From the NCBI RefSeq assembly GCF_039543385.1, contig NZ_BAABJQ010000003.1, positions 1 through 64,000 on the forward strand: a stretch of DNA of 64,000 nucleotides. The letters run 5' to 3'. The position numbers and the translations under genes were made by a program. Source of the DNA: Rugosimonospora acidiphila. Lineage in GTDB: Bacteria; Actinomycetota; Actinomycetes; Mycobacteriales; Micromonosporaceae. Below, piece by piece: positions 7,980 through 16,722 of the stretch; position 1 is the stretch's first letter, and each line of letters starts with the position of its first letter. Under the pieces are notes generated by a model. That model had not been told where the DNA came from and ran no database searches. It was given only the letters and a program-made list of their open reading frames with translations.

Positions 7980-9098
7980 GTGGCCTCACGCTCCCTGGCC
8001 CCATTCCGAGCCGACCACGTCGGCAGCCTGCTCCGCCCACCCCAACTGCTCAAGGCCCGCGAGGACCGCGCCGCCGGCCGGATCTCCGCCGACGACCTGC
8101 GGGCCGTCGAGGACGACGCGATCCGGGACGTCGTGCGGATGCAGGAGGAGGTCGGCCTGCAGACCCGCACCGACGGCGAGTTCAGGCGCACGTCCTGGCA
8201 CATGGACTTCATCTACCAGCTGGGCGGCGTGCACCAGGGCGACGACAAGCTGTCTGTGCGGTTCTACAACGCCGACGGCACGCTCGAGTTCGCCTCGGCC
8301 GCTCTCAAGATCGACGGCCGGATCTCGTTGCCAGACACCATTTTCGGCGACGCGTTCGGCTTCCTGAAGGGGCAGGCCACCACTGGCACGCCCAAGCTCA
8401 CCATCCCGTCGCCCAGTATGGTGCACTACCGCGGCGGCCGGGCCGCCATCGACGCGGCGGTCTACCCCGACCTGGAGGGGTTCTGGACCGACCTGAGCGC
8501 CGCCTACGCCGAGGAGATCCGGCGGCTGGGCGACCTGGGCTGCACCTATCTCCAGCTGGACGACACGAGCCTGGCCTACCTCAACGACCCGAAGCAGCGT
8601 GAGCTGGTCGCGGCGCAGGGCGGCGACCCGCAGCACCAGCACGAGCGGTACATCCGGCAGATCAACGCCGCGCTGACCGGCAGGCCGGCGGGCATGCGGG
8701 TCACCACGCACATGTGCCGGGGCAACTTCCGCTCGTCCTGGGCGGCCGAGGGCGGGTACGACTTCGTCGCCGAGGCGCTGTTCTCGCAGCTGGACGTCGA
8801 CGGTTTCTTTCTGGAGTACGACGACGAGCGCTCGGGCGGCTTCGCGCCGCTGCGGTTCGTGCCGCCCGGCAAGATGGTGGTGCTCGGTCTGGTGACCACC
8901 AAGCGCGGGCCGCTGGAGAACAAGGATGACCTGAAGCGGCGCATCGACGAGGCGAGCAAGTACGTGCCGCTGGAGCAGCTGTGCCTGTCGCCGCAGTGCG
9001 GCTTCTCGTCCACTGTGGAGGGTAACGTGCTCAGCTACGACGAGCAGGTCGCCAAGCTGCGCCTGATCGTGGAGACGGCCCGGGAGGTGTGGGGCTGA
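7980..9098 (+). CDS. Cobalamin-independent methionine synthase family protein (MetE C-domain/YxjG-like)
   Basis: The 372-residue protein matches the catalytic C-terminal domain of MetE as found in stand-alone YxjG/YxjH-type enzymes. It opens with FRADHVGSLLRP and shows the zinc ligands in THMCRGN (H244, C246) and LSPQCGF (C340). It should transfer a methyl group from a folate or other donor to a thiol such as homocysteine; lack of the N-terminal MetE half means the donor is uncertain. The GTG start at 7980 is set by the SD GGAGGGA at 7967-7973. Both neighbours are gene remnants, so this is an intact island in a decayed zone. No S-box or cobalamin riboswitch is seen upstream. Confidence 0.85.
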   Translation: MASRSLAPFRADHVGSLLRPPQLLKAREDRAAGRISADDLRAVEDDAIRDVVRMQEEVGLQTRTDGEFRRTSWHMDFIYQLGGVHQGDDKLSVRFYNADGTLEFASAALKIDGRISLPDTIFGDAFGFLKGQATTGTPKLTIPSPSMVHYRGGRAAIDAAVYPDLEGFWTDLSAAYAEEIRRLGDLGCTYLQLDDTSLAYLNDPKQRELVAAQGGDPQHQHERYIRQINAALTGRPAGMRVTTHMCRGNFRSSWAAEGGYDFVAEALFSQLDVDGFFLEYDDERSGGFAPLRFVPPGKMVVLGLVTTKRGPLENKDDLKRRIDEASKYVPLEQLCLSPQCGFSSTVEGNVLSYDEQVAKLRLIVETAREVWG

Positions 9099-9149
9099 CC
9101 CGTGCCCGGTGGGCCGCTTCCGCGCCGGTGGCGGCCCCGGGCGGGCGGG

Positions 9150-9604
9150 TCAATCGGCGAACGTGATGCCCCGGTACGGGACGAAGCGGCGCACGGCGGT
9201 GCCGACCACGCCGGGGAAGCGCCGGGCAGCGTCGCGCAGTCGCGGGGCGGCCGCCTCGGCCGCCTCGCGGTGGGCCCGGGCGCTGGTCCACTCGGCGAGG
9301 TTGAGCACTCGGATGCCGTCGAGGCTGACGTGAAAATGCGCGGCGATCAGCCCCGCGGCCGGCGAGGCCCGGTCGGTCCCCGAGGCGGCGAACACGCCGT
9401 CGATCCAGTCACGCGCCCGCCGCGTGTTCGGCCCGTCGAAGTCCACGGTGATGGTCGCCAGGCAGCCGGCCGGGGGAGCCCCGGCCGGCTCGGCGGTGTG
9501 GCGGTACGGCAGGTACCCGGTCGCCCGGCGGTGCCGGATGCCTGGCACCGTGGCCTCCACCGACCGCATCCAGCGCTCCCGGCCGGTGCCGGCGAACCCT
9601 CGGC
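9150..9604 (-). pseudogene. 5'-truncated antibiotic biosynthesis monooxygenase-like gene
   Basis: Reading leftwards from about 9600, the frame encodes ERWMRSVEATVPGIRH, a VDFDGPNTRRARDWIDGVF segment, AHFHVSLDGIRVLNLAEW and a C-terminal RFPGVVGTAVRRF. These match the second half of two-domain ABM-type proteins common in actinomycetes. The N-terminal domain and the start codon are missing: homology stops where the remnant of the divergent TetR gene begins. The open frame continues upstream only as the antisense of that TetR gene. It is probably not expressed. Confidence 0.7.
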
Positions 9605-9610
9605 AGATGC

Positions 9611-10184
9611 CGTCGAGGTCTCCAAGCGCACCTTCTTCCGCCACTTCCCGTCGAAGGAGGCCGTGGCGCTCGCGGCCGAGGCCGAACTGTGGGACGCCTA
9701 CTGCGACCGGCTGTCCGGCGGCGAAATCCACGGCGAGGTGCTCGGCGCGCTGCGTGACGCCCTGACCGCCACCGTGCGGGGGATGGGCGACGAGTGGCTG
9801 CGCCGGTTCCTGGCCACCCGCGGGCTGATCGCGCGCACCCCGGCGCTGGGCGAGCGCAGCGACGCAGCCTCGGTCGCGACGCGGCGGCGGATAGCGCAGG
9901 TGTTGGCGGACGCACTGGGCCTCGACGACCGCGACCTCCGGGTCCAACTGCTCGGCGAGTTCGCCCTGGCCGCCTGGCGGTGCGCGGCCAGGGACTGGGT
10001 GCGGGGCGACAAGCGTGCCGCCGGCCCGGGCAAGGTGTCCGGGTTGGTCCGCGAGATCGACGCGGCCTTCGACGCGGTACCCGCCGCCGTCGCGTTGTCG
10101 GCCGGTGACCGCCGCCGCCCCAGCGTCGGTCCGATGACCACCGACGGAAGCCCGGCGGGGCCCGACCATCGCGTGCTGAGTTAG
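9611..10184 (+). pseudogene. 5'-truncated TetR family regulator
   Basis: The frame starts inside the helix-turn-helix: VSKRTFFRHFPSKE is the recognition helix and following loop of a TetR protein, and about 165 residues of ligand-binding domain follow to the TAG at 10182. The first two helices and the start codon are absent. Upstream in-frame sequence back to 9102 is antisense to the neighbouring ABM remnant and does not resemble TetR. Without the complete HTH it could not bind DNA normally. The original layout was a divergent regulator/target pair. Confidence 0.75.
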
Positions 10185-10266
10185 GCTCTTCTCCGGTGGA
10201 GATCATTGTGGGCCGCGATCCGGTCTGGTCGGTCACACCCCACACCACAGGCAAGAGGATCTTCCG

Positions 10267-11094
10267 ATGAGCAACGCTGGCTCGCCCCGGCCGCCCGTAC
10301 TCGAACTGGACGCGGTGACCTTCCGCCGCGAGGGCAAGCAGATCATCCACGGCATCGGCTTCACCGTGCGCGAGGGCGAACACTGGGCCCTGCTCGGACC
10401 CAACGGGGCCGGGAAGAGCACCCTGCTCGGATTCTGCGGCGCCGTCACCTTCCCCACCTCGGGCACCGTGCGCGTGCTCGGCCGGCAGCTGGGTCGGGTC
10501 GAGCTGCAGGAGCTGCGTCGCGCGATCGGGCACGTCAACCCCCGGCACCCGCTGCGCTCGCCACTGACCATCCGGGAGGTCGTGCTCACCGGCGTCACCG
10601 GCACCGTCGACCTGCCGCCGCGGTGGAGCCCGCGCACCGAGGACGTCGACCGGGCCGAGGCGCTCATCGACTCGCTCGGGCTGGGTGGGAAGGCCGACGA
10701 GCGGTGGCCCACCCTGTCCCAGGGCGAGCGCGGGCGGGTCCTCATCGCCCGCGCGCTGATCTGCGATCCGCGGCTGCTGCTGCTCGACGAGCCCTCGACC
10801 GGACTCGACGTCGCGGCGCGGGAACGGTTGCTCGAAACCATCGACCTGCTCGACGAGGTGCATCCCGACGTGGCGTCCATCCTGGTGACCCACCACCTCG
10901 AGGAGCTGCCGACCAGTACGACGCACACGCTCCTGATCGCGGACGGGAGGGTGGTCGCCGCCGGCCCGGCCCGCGACATCGTCACGACCGACAACGTCTC
11001 CGCCGCGTTCGAGCATCCGATCGACGTGGGCTACCACGATGGCCGGTGGTCGGCCCGGGCGCGCCGCGTCCGGCGGGTCCCCTCGGCGGTCTAG
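10267..11094 (+). CDS. Orphan ABC transporter ATP-binding protein
   Basis: The 275-residue ATPase has Walker A GPNGAGKST (44-52), signature LSQGERGRVLIARAL (150-164), Walker B LLLLDEPSTGLD (from 169) and switch histidine in VTHHLEE (208-214). It resembles single-domain ATPases of the YlmA/ModF-like group more than drug exporters. The usual Q-loop glutamine is not obvious: the position reads GHVNPRHP. No permease or binding protein is adjacent, so its partner is elsewhere or it has a non-transport role. An SD AGAGGA precedes ATG 10267. Its stop overlaps that of the convergent acyltransferase gene on CTAG. Confidence 0.85.
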   Translation: MSNAGSPRPPVLELDAVTFRREGKQIIHGIGFTVREGEHWALLGPNGAGKSTLLGFCGAVTFPTSGTVRVLGRQLGRVELQELRRAIGHVNPRHPLRSPLTIREVVLTGVTGTVDLPPRWSPRTEDVDRAEALIDSLGLGGKADERWPTLSQGERGRVLIARALICDPRLLLLDEPSTGLDVAARERLLETIDLLDEVHPDVASILVTHHLEELPTSTTHTLLIADGRVVAAGPARDIVTTDNVSAAFEHPIDVGYHDGRWSARARRVRRVPSAV

Positions 11095-12329
11095 GGGTTC
11101 CCCCGGGCGTCGTCGGCCAGCCGCCGCCGGGCGGTGACGATGGGCCCGGCGGCATCCGGTTCCGCGTCGAGCGGCTCGGGAGTCAGCGGCTCGGGAGTCA
11201 GCGGCTCGGGAACGAACGGCTCGACGGTGAGGCGCCGGGGGCGGGCCTGGGGCGCTGGCTTTCGGGCGCCGGCGAGCGCGGTGCGCATCCTCGGCTGTAC
11301 CCGCGCCTCGATCTGGGTACTGATGAGCCAGGACAGCGCGCACAGCGCGGCGATCACCCCGACCAGCAGCACCCACCGGTTGACGGCGGGGGACAACGCG
11401 TTGAGCAGCGCGAAGCCGAGGGTCGGGTGGATCAGGTACAGCGGATAGGTCATCAGCCCGACGGCGGCCAGGCCGGGCCGGCTCCACCGGCGCAGCGCCC
11501 CGGTGGCGGCCAGGGCCATCACCACGAAGATGGCGGTGACGATGGCGGCCACGACCACCCCGTTGAGCCGGGCGTCGACCAGCGCGCGCTGGTCGGCGTT
11601 GCGGACTCCCTGCCAGACCGCGTTGGCGTAGCAGGCGATCAGGAGTGCGACCAGGTTCCGGGTCGCGCCGGACCGGTGGATCAGGTAGAGCGCCATGCCG
11701 GCGATGAAGTAGTGGCAGTAGAACGGCTGGACGATCAGGGCGATCCCGCTGCCGATCCGGCCCGGTGGCGGCACGAACTCCAGCGCCAGGCTGGCGACCA
11801 GCCAACCCCACATGAAGGCGTGGGTCCGCCGGACCGTGATGCCCAGCATCGCGAACGCGAACAGCAAGGCGTAGAAGCGCCACTCGGACCACAGGGTCCA
11901 GTACACGCCCTCGACGTAGGGCACGTTGCCGACCTGGGGAAACATGGTCAGGTTCGCCAGGTACTGGACCGGGCCGACGCCGGGCCGGCCGCGCGCCCCG
12001 ACGACGACCACCACCAGCGTGGTGAGCGTGACCGCCACCCAGAAGGCCGGGTAGAGCCGGGAGATCCGGGAGGCCAGGAACTGCCGGGGGGAGCGCCCCC
12101 ACAGGCTCATGAAGACGACCAGGCCGCTGATCGTGAAGAACAGGTCCACGCCGAGGTAGCCGTACCTGGTGACCGGGCCCAGGACCGGCGCGTAGTCGAT
12201 TTCGGACTGGCCGGGGCTGTAGCTGACGTGGAACAGCAGCACTGCCAGCGCGGCCAGGAACCGCAGCAGGTCGATCTCGTACAGCCGGCGGCCGTTGGGG
12301 CGCGCCGCCGCCCCGGTCTCACGCCGCAT
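11091..12329 (-). CDS. Membrane acyltransferase family 3 (OafA/YrhL-like)
   Basis: The 412-residue protein begins with the family motif YEIDLLRFLAALAVLLFHVS, whose histidine is essential for acyl transfer in characterised members, and has about ten hydrophobic segments. Such enzymes O-acetylate or acylate surface glycans. The C-terminal cytoplasmic tail contains the short repeat PEPLTPEPLTPEPLDAEP, coded by tandem 15-bp repeats at about 11170-11215. It overlaps the upstream O-antigen-ligase-like gene by 11 bp, so the two form an operon for a surface polysaccharide or glycolipid. The actual glycan is unknown. Confidence 0.87.
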   Translation of the reverse strand: MRRETGAAARPNGRRLYEIDLLRFLAALAVLLFHVSYSPGQSEIDYAPVLGPVTRYGYLGVDLFFTISGLVVFMSLWGRSPRQFLASRISRLYPAFWVAVTLTTLVVVVVGARGRPGVGPVQYLANLTMFPQVGNVPYVEGVYWTLWSEWRFYALLFAFAMLGITVRRTHAFMWGWLVASLALEFVPPPGRIGSGIALIVQPFYCHYFIAGMALYLIHRSGATRNLVALLIACYANAVWQGVRNADQRALVDARLNGVVVAAIVTAIFVVMALAATGALRRWSRPGLAAVGLMTYPLYLIHPTLGFALLNALSPAVNRWVLLVGVIAALCALSWLISTQIEARVQPRMRTALAGARKPAPQARPRRLTVEPFVPEPLTPEPLTPEPLDAEPDAAGPIVTARRRLADDARGNP

Positions 12330-13716
12330 GGGCCCCTACCCCCGAGCGCACGCCCGCCGGCTCGACCGGGACGGGTACCTCCCGTTCCACCGGTACGGCA
12401 CGGGGCACGGCGAGCGGCTCGGACAGCAGCACCAGGGCCAGCAGCAGCCACATGACGGTCGCCACCCGGTTGGCGGTCAGCGCCGGGAGCCCCACCGACG
12501 CGCCGGCGGCGAGCACGATCAGGCCGCCCGCCAGCCGGGCCTGCGCCTCGCTCATCAGGGCGTGCCGGCGCAGCCACCCGGCTGCCAGCACGAGCAGGAT
12601 GCCGGTGTAGAGCGCGACGCCGAACAGCCCGGCGACGGCCAGCGCCTCGATCCACCCGTTGTCGTACGGCGCGGCCAGCCCCCCGGCGCCGTACCCGAAC
12701 CAGGGCGAGTTGTGCAGTACGGCGTCGCTCACCAGGTGCAGGCTGGACACGCCGCCGATCCGGCCGCCGGTGTAGAGGTCGAGCAGGCCGGACGAGTCGC
12801 CCGGATGCAGCAGCCGGTCGAGGAACCCGCCGCCGATCCAGTCCGGCCCGATGCCCGACTCGGCGAGCGCGGCGACCGCGAAGATGCCCGTGGCCAGCAG
12901 GGTGAGCCGCCGACCGCGCTGCGTCGACACGCGCAGCAGTTGCCACACGGCGATCGGCAGGCCGACGAGCAGGAAGACCTTGCTGATGGTCAGCACGCCG
13001 CCGATGCCGAGCAGGAGCCCGGCGAGGACCAGCCGCACCGACTTGGCGCGGTAGAGGTAGATGGCGGCCAGCAGGGCGATGCTGTACATCTCGCCGGCCT
13101 CGGCGGGCTGGTTGAAGACCCCGGTGAACCGGCCGAGCTGGGCGGCGTTGCCGGCCACGGTACCGGTGGAGGCGTCGCCCGCGTCGACGGTGTTGTCCCA
13201 GAACCGCGCCAGCAGCGGGGTCAGGTCGTGCAGCTGGGACAGGTAGGCGACCACGGTGTTGGCGCACATGGCCAGCACCACCACCCGGCAGGCGACGCGC
13301 AGCAGCCGGTCCCGGTCCGCGCCGGCGGCCAGCAGGGTCCACACCGAGGCCAGCACCACCAGTGGCAGGATCAGGTTGTCCAGTCCGGGAAGGACGCTGC
13401 CCACCACGTACGGGGACAGGTCGACGACGGGCACCAGCGTGCCCACCACGGCGATGACGATCTCGCCCGCCAGCAGGGTGGCGACCAGCACCGCCGCGCG
13501 GGACAGCCGCATGCCCGTCCACCGGGTCGACAGCAGCGCGGCCGCGCCGACGCCGTAGACCACCACCTGCTCGGTGCGCACCCCGGCGACGGACGTGTAC
13601 GGACCGAAGGCCGCGACCGCCATCGCGCAACCGGCCAGCAGCGCGATCCTGCCGCGCCGGGCGGGTACCGCGCCGTCGTGATCTTGCGTGCTGTCCACGC
13701 TTGAGTAACGAGCCAC
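12319..13716 (-). CDS. O-antigen ligase/polymerase-like membrane protein
   Basis: This 465-residue protein has about twelve hydrophobic segments and the long central extracytoplasmic loop (about residues 270-350) typical of the Wzy/O-antigen ligase family. The loop holds LYTGGRIGGVSSLHLVSDAVLHN and GYGAGG, resembling the conserved RxxxW/HN region of the family. Members polymerise or ligate glycans at the outer face of the membrane. It is first in a two-gene operon with the acyltransferase. Sequence identity in this family is low, so the exact role is inferred from topology and partner. Confidence 0.75.
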   Translation of the reverse strand: MARYSSVDSTQDHDGAVPARRGRIALLAGCAMAVAAFGPYTSVAGVRTEQVVVYGVGAAALLSTRWTGMRLSRAAVLVATLLAGEIVIAVVGTLVPVVDLSPYVVGSVLPGLDNLILPLVVLASVWTLLAAGADRDRLLRVACRVVVLAMCANTVVAYLSQLHDLTPLLARFWDNTVDAGDASTGTVAGNAAQLGRFTGVFNQPAEAGEMYSIALLAAIYLYRAKSVRLVLAGLLLGIGGVLTISKVFLLVGLPIAVWQLLRVSTQRGRRLTLLATGIFAVAALAESGIGPDWIGGGFLDRLLHPGDSSGLLDLYTGGRIGGVSSLHLVSDAVLHNSPWFGYGAGGLAAPYDNGWIEALAVAGLFGVALYTGILLVLAAGWLRRHALMSEAQARLAGGLIVLAAGASVGLPALTANRVATVMWLLLALVLLSEPLAVPRAVPVEREVPVPVEPAGVRSGVGAHAA

Positions 13717-13976
13717 GGCAGATTCGGTAACAATCGGACGAAGCGGATGTGGGCTCCGGCGTGCCGACCGGTCAGAGCCGCGAATTCTCGCGATGGATGC
13801 TCGGGCTGACGTACCCGGGCGCCTAGGACCATCCGACCACGGCGGCCGGGCGCCGGTGGCCGGTAAGGCGCGGCGCCGGGGGAGGCTGGGAGCGTGGCGG
13901 TCCGGGGCGTCGGTAACCGCGAACGCCCCTCCGCCTGGCCGGCGGCGGGCGGCCGGGGCCGTGATTGGATGTGACC

Positions 13977-14495
13977 ATGAGCGAACACGCGCGGCGCGCG
14001 GCGCGGGAGCTGCTGGACATCGTGGACGAGCACGACCGGGTGATCGGGCAGGCGCCGCGCGGCGAGGCGTACGCCAACCACCTCACGCACCGGTGCGTGT
14101 TCATCCAGGCACGCGACGAGCGGGGCCGCATCTTCGTGCACCGGCGCACCGACGACAAGCTCGTCTTCCCGTCGCTGTACGACATGTTCGTCGGTGGGGT
14201 GGTCGGCGCGGGAGAGTCCTACGACGACGCGGCGCTGCGCGAGGCCGAGGAGGAGCTCGGAGTCACCGGACTCGCCAGGCCGACGTTCCAGTTCAAGTAC
14301 CTCTTCGAGTCGCCGGATTGGGCCTGGTGGTCGGCCGTGTACGAGGTGGTCTGCGACCGGCCGGTGCGCCCGCAGCCGGAGGAGGTCGCCTGGCACGCGT
14401 TCCTGTCCGACGAGGAGCTGGCGCTGCGGTTCACCGAGTGGGACTGGGTACCGGACGGCGCCGAGGCGTACCGCAGGCTGCTGGCGCGGCGGTAG
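13977..14495 (+). CDS. Nudix hydrolase (YfcD-like)
   Basis: The 172-residue protein contains a complete Nudix box at 74-96, beginning GVVGAGE and ending REAEEELGV, with the two metal-binding glutamates E92 and E93. The N-terminal part (ELLDIVDEHDRVIG, then RCVFIQARDERGRIFVHRR) fits the isopentenyl-diphosphate-isomerase-like Nudix branch, as in YfcD, but true isomerase residues are not evident. The substrate is unknown. ATG 13977 is chosen over TTG 13965 because homology begins there; the SD is weak. The gene converges on the MFS gene with a 12-bp gap. Confidence 0.88.
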   Translation: MSEHARRAARELLDIVDEHDRVIGQAPRGEAYANHLTHRCVFIQARDERGRIFVHRRTDDKLVFPSLYDMFVGGVVGAGESYDDAALREAEEELGVTGLARPTFQFKYLFESPDWAWWSAVYEVVCDRPVRPQPEEVAWHAFLSDEELALRFTEWDWVPDGAEAYRRLLARR

Positions 14496-14507
14496 CGCCG
14501 CCGGACC

Positions 14508-15737
14508 TCACCCCCGGTCCGGCACCGGTACTCGCGAGATGCCCGCGACGCACGCCAACACGGCCAGGTACAGCGCGCCGATCACGGCGGCCGTGGCGGT
14601 CCATCCGCTGTGCAGCCAGGCCAGGCCGATCGCCCAGCCCAGCGAGCTGGAGCCCAGGTAATAGGCCATCAGGTAGAGCGCGGAGCCCTGCGCCCGGTGC
14701 CGCGACGCCCGGGCTGCCATCCAGCCGCTGGCGACCGAGTGCGCGATGAAGAAGCCGGCGGTGAACACGACCAGCCCGATGGTGATCATGATCAGGTTGT
14801 TCGGCAGGGTCAGGGCCAGCCCGACCAGCGACAGCGACGCGCCGGCGCCGATGATCATGTGCCGCCCGTGCCGGTCCGCCAGCCGGCCGGCGACCGTGGA
14901 GCTGACCGTGCCGGCCAGATACGCCAGGAACAGCAGCGAGGCCACGCTCGCGGACAGCCGGATCGGCGCCGAGGTCAGCCGGTACGTCAGGTAGTTGTAG
15001 CAGGCCACGAAGCCGCCCATGAGCAGGAAGCCCACCGCGCACAGCCGCAGTACGCCGCGGTCGCGGGACAGCTCGCGCAGGGCGTCGAGGTGCGCGCCCA
15101 GCCGCGCCGGGGCGGGCCGGAAGCGCCGGGCCGGCGGCAGCAGCGCCATGAACGCGACCACCGCGACCGCGGCAGCGGCACCCAGCACGCCAACGGCGAG
15201 CCGCCAGGAGCCCAGATCCTGGACCGTGCCGGGGATCAGCCGGCCGAGCACGCCACCCAGCGAGTTGCCCGACACGTAGAGCCCGATGGCCGCGCCCACG
15301 CCGCTCGGGTGGATCTCGTCTGCGAGGTGCCCCATCGCCACGGCGACGACCGCGGCCAGCGCCACTCCGATCAGCGCCCGGGTGGCCAGCAGCACCCAGA
15401 ACTGGGGTGCCAGCGCCGAGGCGAAGGCGAGCAGGCAGGCGATCAGCAGGCCGCCGCGCATGACCCGGGTCCGGCCGAGCGACTCGGCGAGGCTGGACAG
15501 CGGCAGGATGGCCAGCGCCAGCGCACCGGTGGCGCACGAGATGGTCAGGCTGGAGGCGGCCGGCCCGACCCGGAACTCGGCGCCGATCGCCGGCAGCAGC
15601 GCCTGGGTGAAGTACAGCAGGCTGAACGCGGCCAGCCCGGCGGCCAGCATGGCGAGGTTGAGCCGGCGGGCCTCCGGCGTGCCGGGCAGCAGGCCGGGGA
15701 GGCGTTTCTGATCAAGCTCTGGCGCAAGCGTCCGCAC
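14508..15737 (-). CDS. MFS transporter (YnfM-like)
   Basis: The 409-residue protein has twelve predicted transmembrane segments and the MFS loop motif in SLAESLGRTRVMRGG (residues about 82-96) with a weaker repeat ADRHGRH in the second half. Gene order, with a divergent LysR regulator 64 bp away, matches the E. coli ynfL/ynfM arrangement. Start GTG 15737 has GAAGG just upstream. Substrates are unknown; small hydrophobic compounds or sugars are usual for such exporters. Confidence 0.87.
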   Translation of the reverse strand: MRTLAPELDQKRLPGLLPGTPEARRLNLAMLAAGLAAFSLLYFTQALLPAIGAEFRVGPAASSLTISCATGALALAILPLSSLAESLGRTRVMRGGLLIACLLAFASALAPQFWVLLATRALIGVALAAVVAVAMGHLADEIHPSGVGAAIGLYVSGNSLGGVLGRLIPGTVQDLGSWRLAVGVLGAAAAVAVVAFMALLPPARRFRPAPARLGAHLDALRELSRDRGVLRLCAVGFLLMGGFVACYNYLTYRLTSAPIRLSASVASLLFLAYLAGTVSSTVAGRLADRHGRHMIIGAGASLSLVGLALTLPNNLIMITIGLVVFTAGFFIAHSVASGWMAARASRHRAQGSALYLMAYYLGSSSLGWAIGLAWLHSGWTATAAVIGALYLAVLACVAGISRVPVPDRG

Positions 15738-15765
15738 GCCTTCGACGCTAGGAGCGGTCGGTCCT

Positions 15766-15780
15766 ATGCGTCCAATACAT
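15766..15780. promoter_or_regulatory. LysR-type operator candidate in the MFS/LysR intergenic region
   Basis: ATG-N9-CAT forms a short dyad that contains the T-N11-A core typical of LysR-type binding sites (T15767, A15779). It lies in the only 64 bp separating the divergent MFS and LysR genes. The assignment rests on position and core pattern. Confidence 0.45.
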
Positions 15781-15801
15781 GACTCGGCGTATCTTCATGC
15801 A

Positions 15802-16722
15802 ATGGCGTATGAGAGCTTCGGCCTGGCGCCCGGGCTGGAGGAGCTGGTCGCGGTGGCCCGGCACGAGCACGTGACGCGGGCCGCGCAGCAACTGGGCATC
15901 CCGCAGCCGACCCTGTCACGGGCGCTGGCCCGGCTGGCGGCCGAGCTGGGCACCCCGCTGCTGCACCGGGAGGGGCGCGGCGTGCGGCTGACGAGGCACG
16001 GCCAGCTGCTGGCCGGCCACGCCGAACGGGCCCTGGACGAGCTGCTGGCCGGGGTGCGGGCGGTGCGCGCCGAGGCGGACCCCGACTCCGGCACGGTGGT
16101 GCTCGGTTTCCTGCACAGCATGGGACCGACCGTGGTGCCGGCCCTGCTGCGCGGGTTCCGCGAGACCCATCCCCGGGTGGCGGTGCGCCTGGTGCAGGAC
16201 GCGGCCCACGTGATCGTGGAGGGGGTGCTGTCCGGCCGGCTCGACCTGGGCGTGGCCGGCCCGGTGCCGTCCCATCCGCACCTGGGCACCCGGCGGCTGG
16301 TCGAGCAGCCGTTGACCCTGCTGGTACCGGCCGATCACCGGCTGGCCGGCCGGGCCCGGGTACACCTGGCCGAGGTCGCCGACGAACCGTTGATCACGAT
16401 GATCGCCGGGTACGGCGTGCGGACCATCACCGACACGCTGCTGCGGGCGGCTCGGCTGCCGATCCGGTACGCCTACGAGAGCCAGGAGATGACCACGGCC
16501 GCGGGGCTGGTCGCCGCCGGCCTCGGCGTGGCGGTGCTGCCGGCCGGCGCGGCGATGGCCGGCACGGTCGAGCTGGCCATCGCGGACAAGGGCGCCAGCC
16601 GCACCATCTCGGTCGCCTGGTCCGGCGACTGGCGGCTGTCCACCCCGGTATCGGACCTGCGGCGGTACATCATCGACCAGGCGCCCGACCTGCTCTACCG
16701 GTCCGGCACCGCGACCCGGTAG
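15802..16722 (+). CDS. LysR family transcriptional regulator
   Basis: The 306-residue protein has the N-terminal LysR HTH with HVTRAAQQLGIPQPTLSRAL (about residues 20-39) and a periplasmic-binding-like effector domain from about residue 80. It probably controls the divergent MFS gene. ATG 15802 is preferred: the alternative ATG 15766 would add 12 residues unlike the family and would cover the putative operator, although an AGGAG lies 11 nt before that ATG. The 3' end overlaps the convergent ctpC gene by 28 bp. Confidence 0.88.
   Translation: MAYESFGLAPGLEELVAVARHEHVTRAAQQLGIPQPTLSRALARLAAELGTPLLHREGRGVRLTRHGQLLAGHAERALDELLAGVRAVRAEADPDSGTVVLGFLHSMGPTVVPALLRGFRETHPRVAVRLVQDAAHVIVEGVLSGRLDLGVAGPVPSHPHLGTRRLVEQPLTLLVPADHRLAGRARVHLAEVADEPLITMIAGYGVRTITDTLLRAARLPIRYAYESQEMTTAAGLVAAGLGVAVLPAGAAMAGTVELAIADKGASRTISVAWSGDWRLSTPVSDLRRYIIDQAPDLLYRSGTATR

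Noticed and set aside
9409..12102. 897-codon minus-strand open frame
   Set aside because: It spans antisense of the ABC ATPase gene and an out-of-frame reading of the acyltransferase gene; composition is Arg/Pro/Gly noise.
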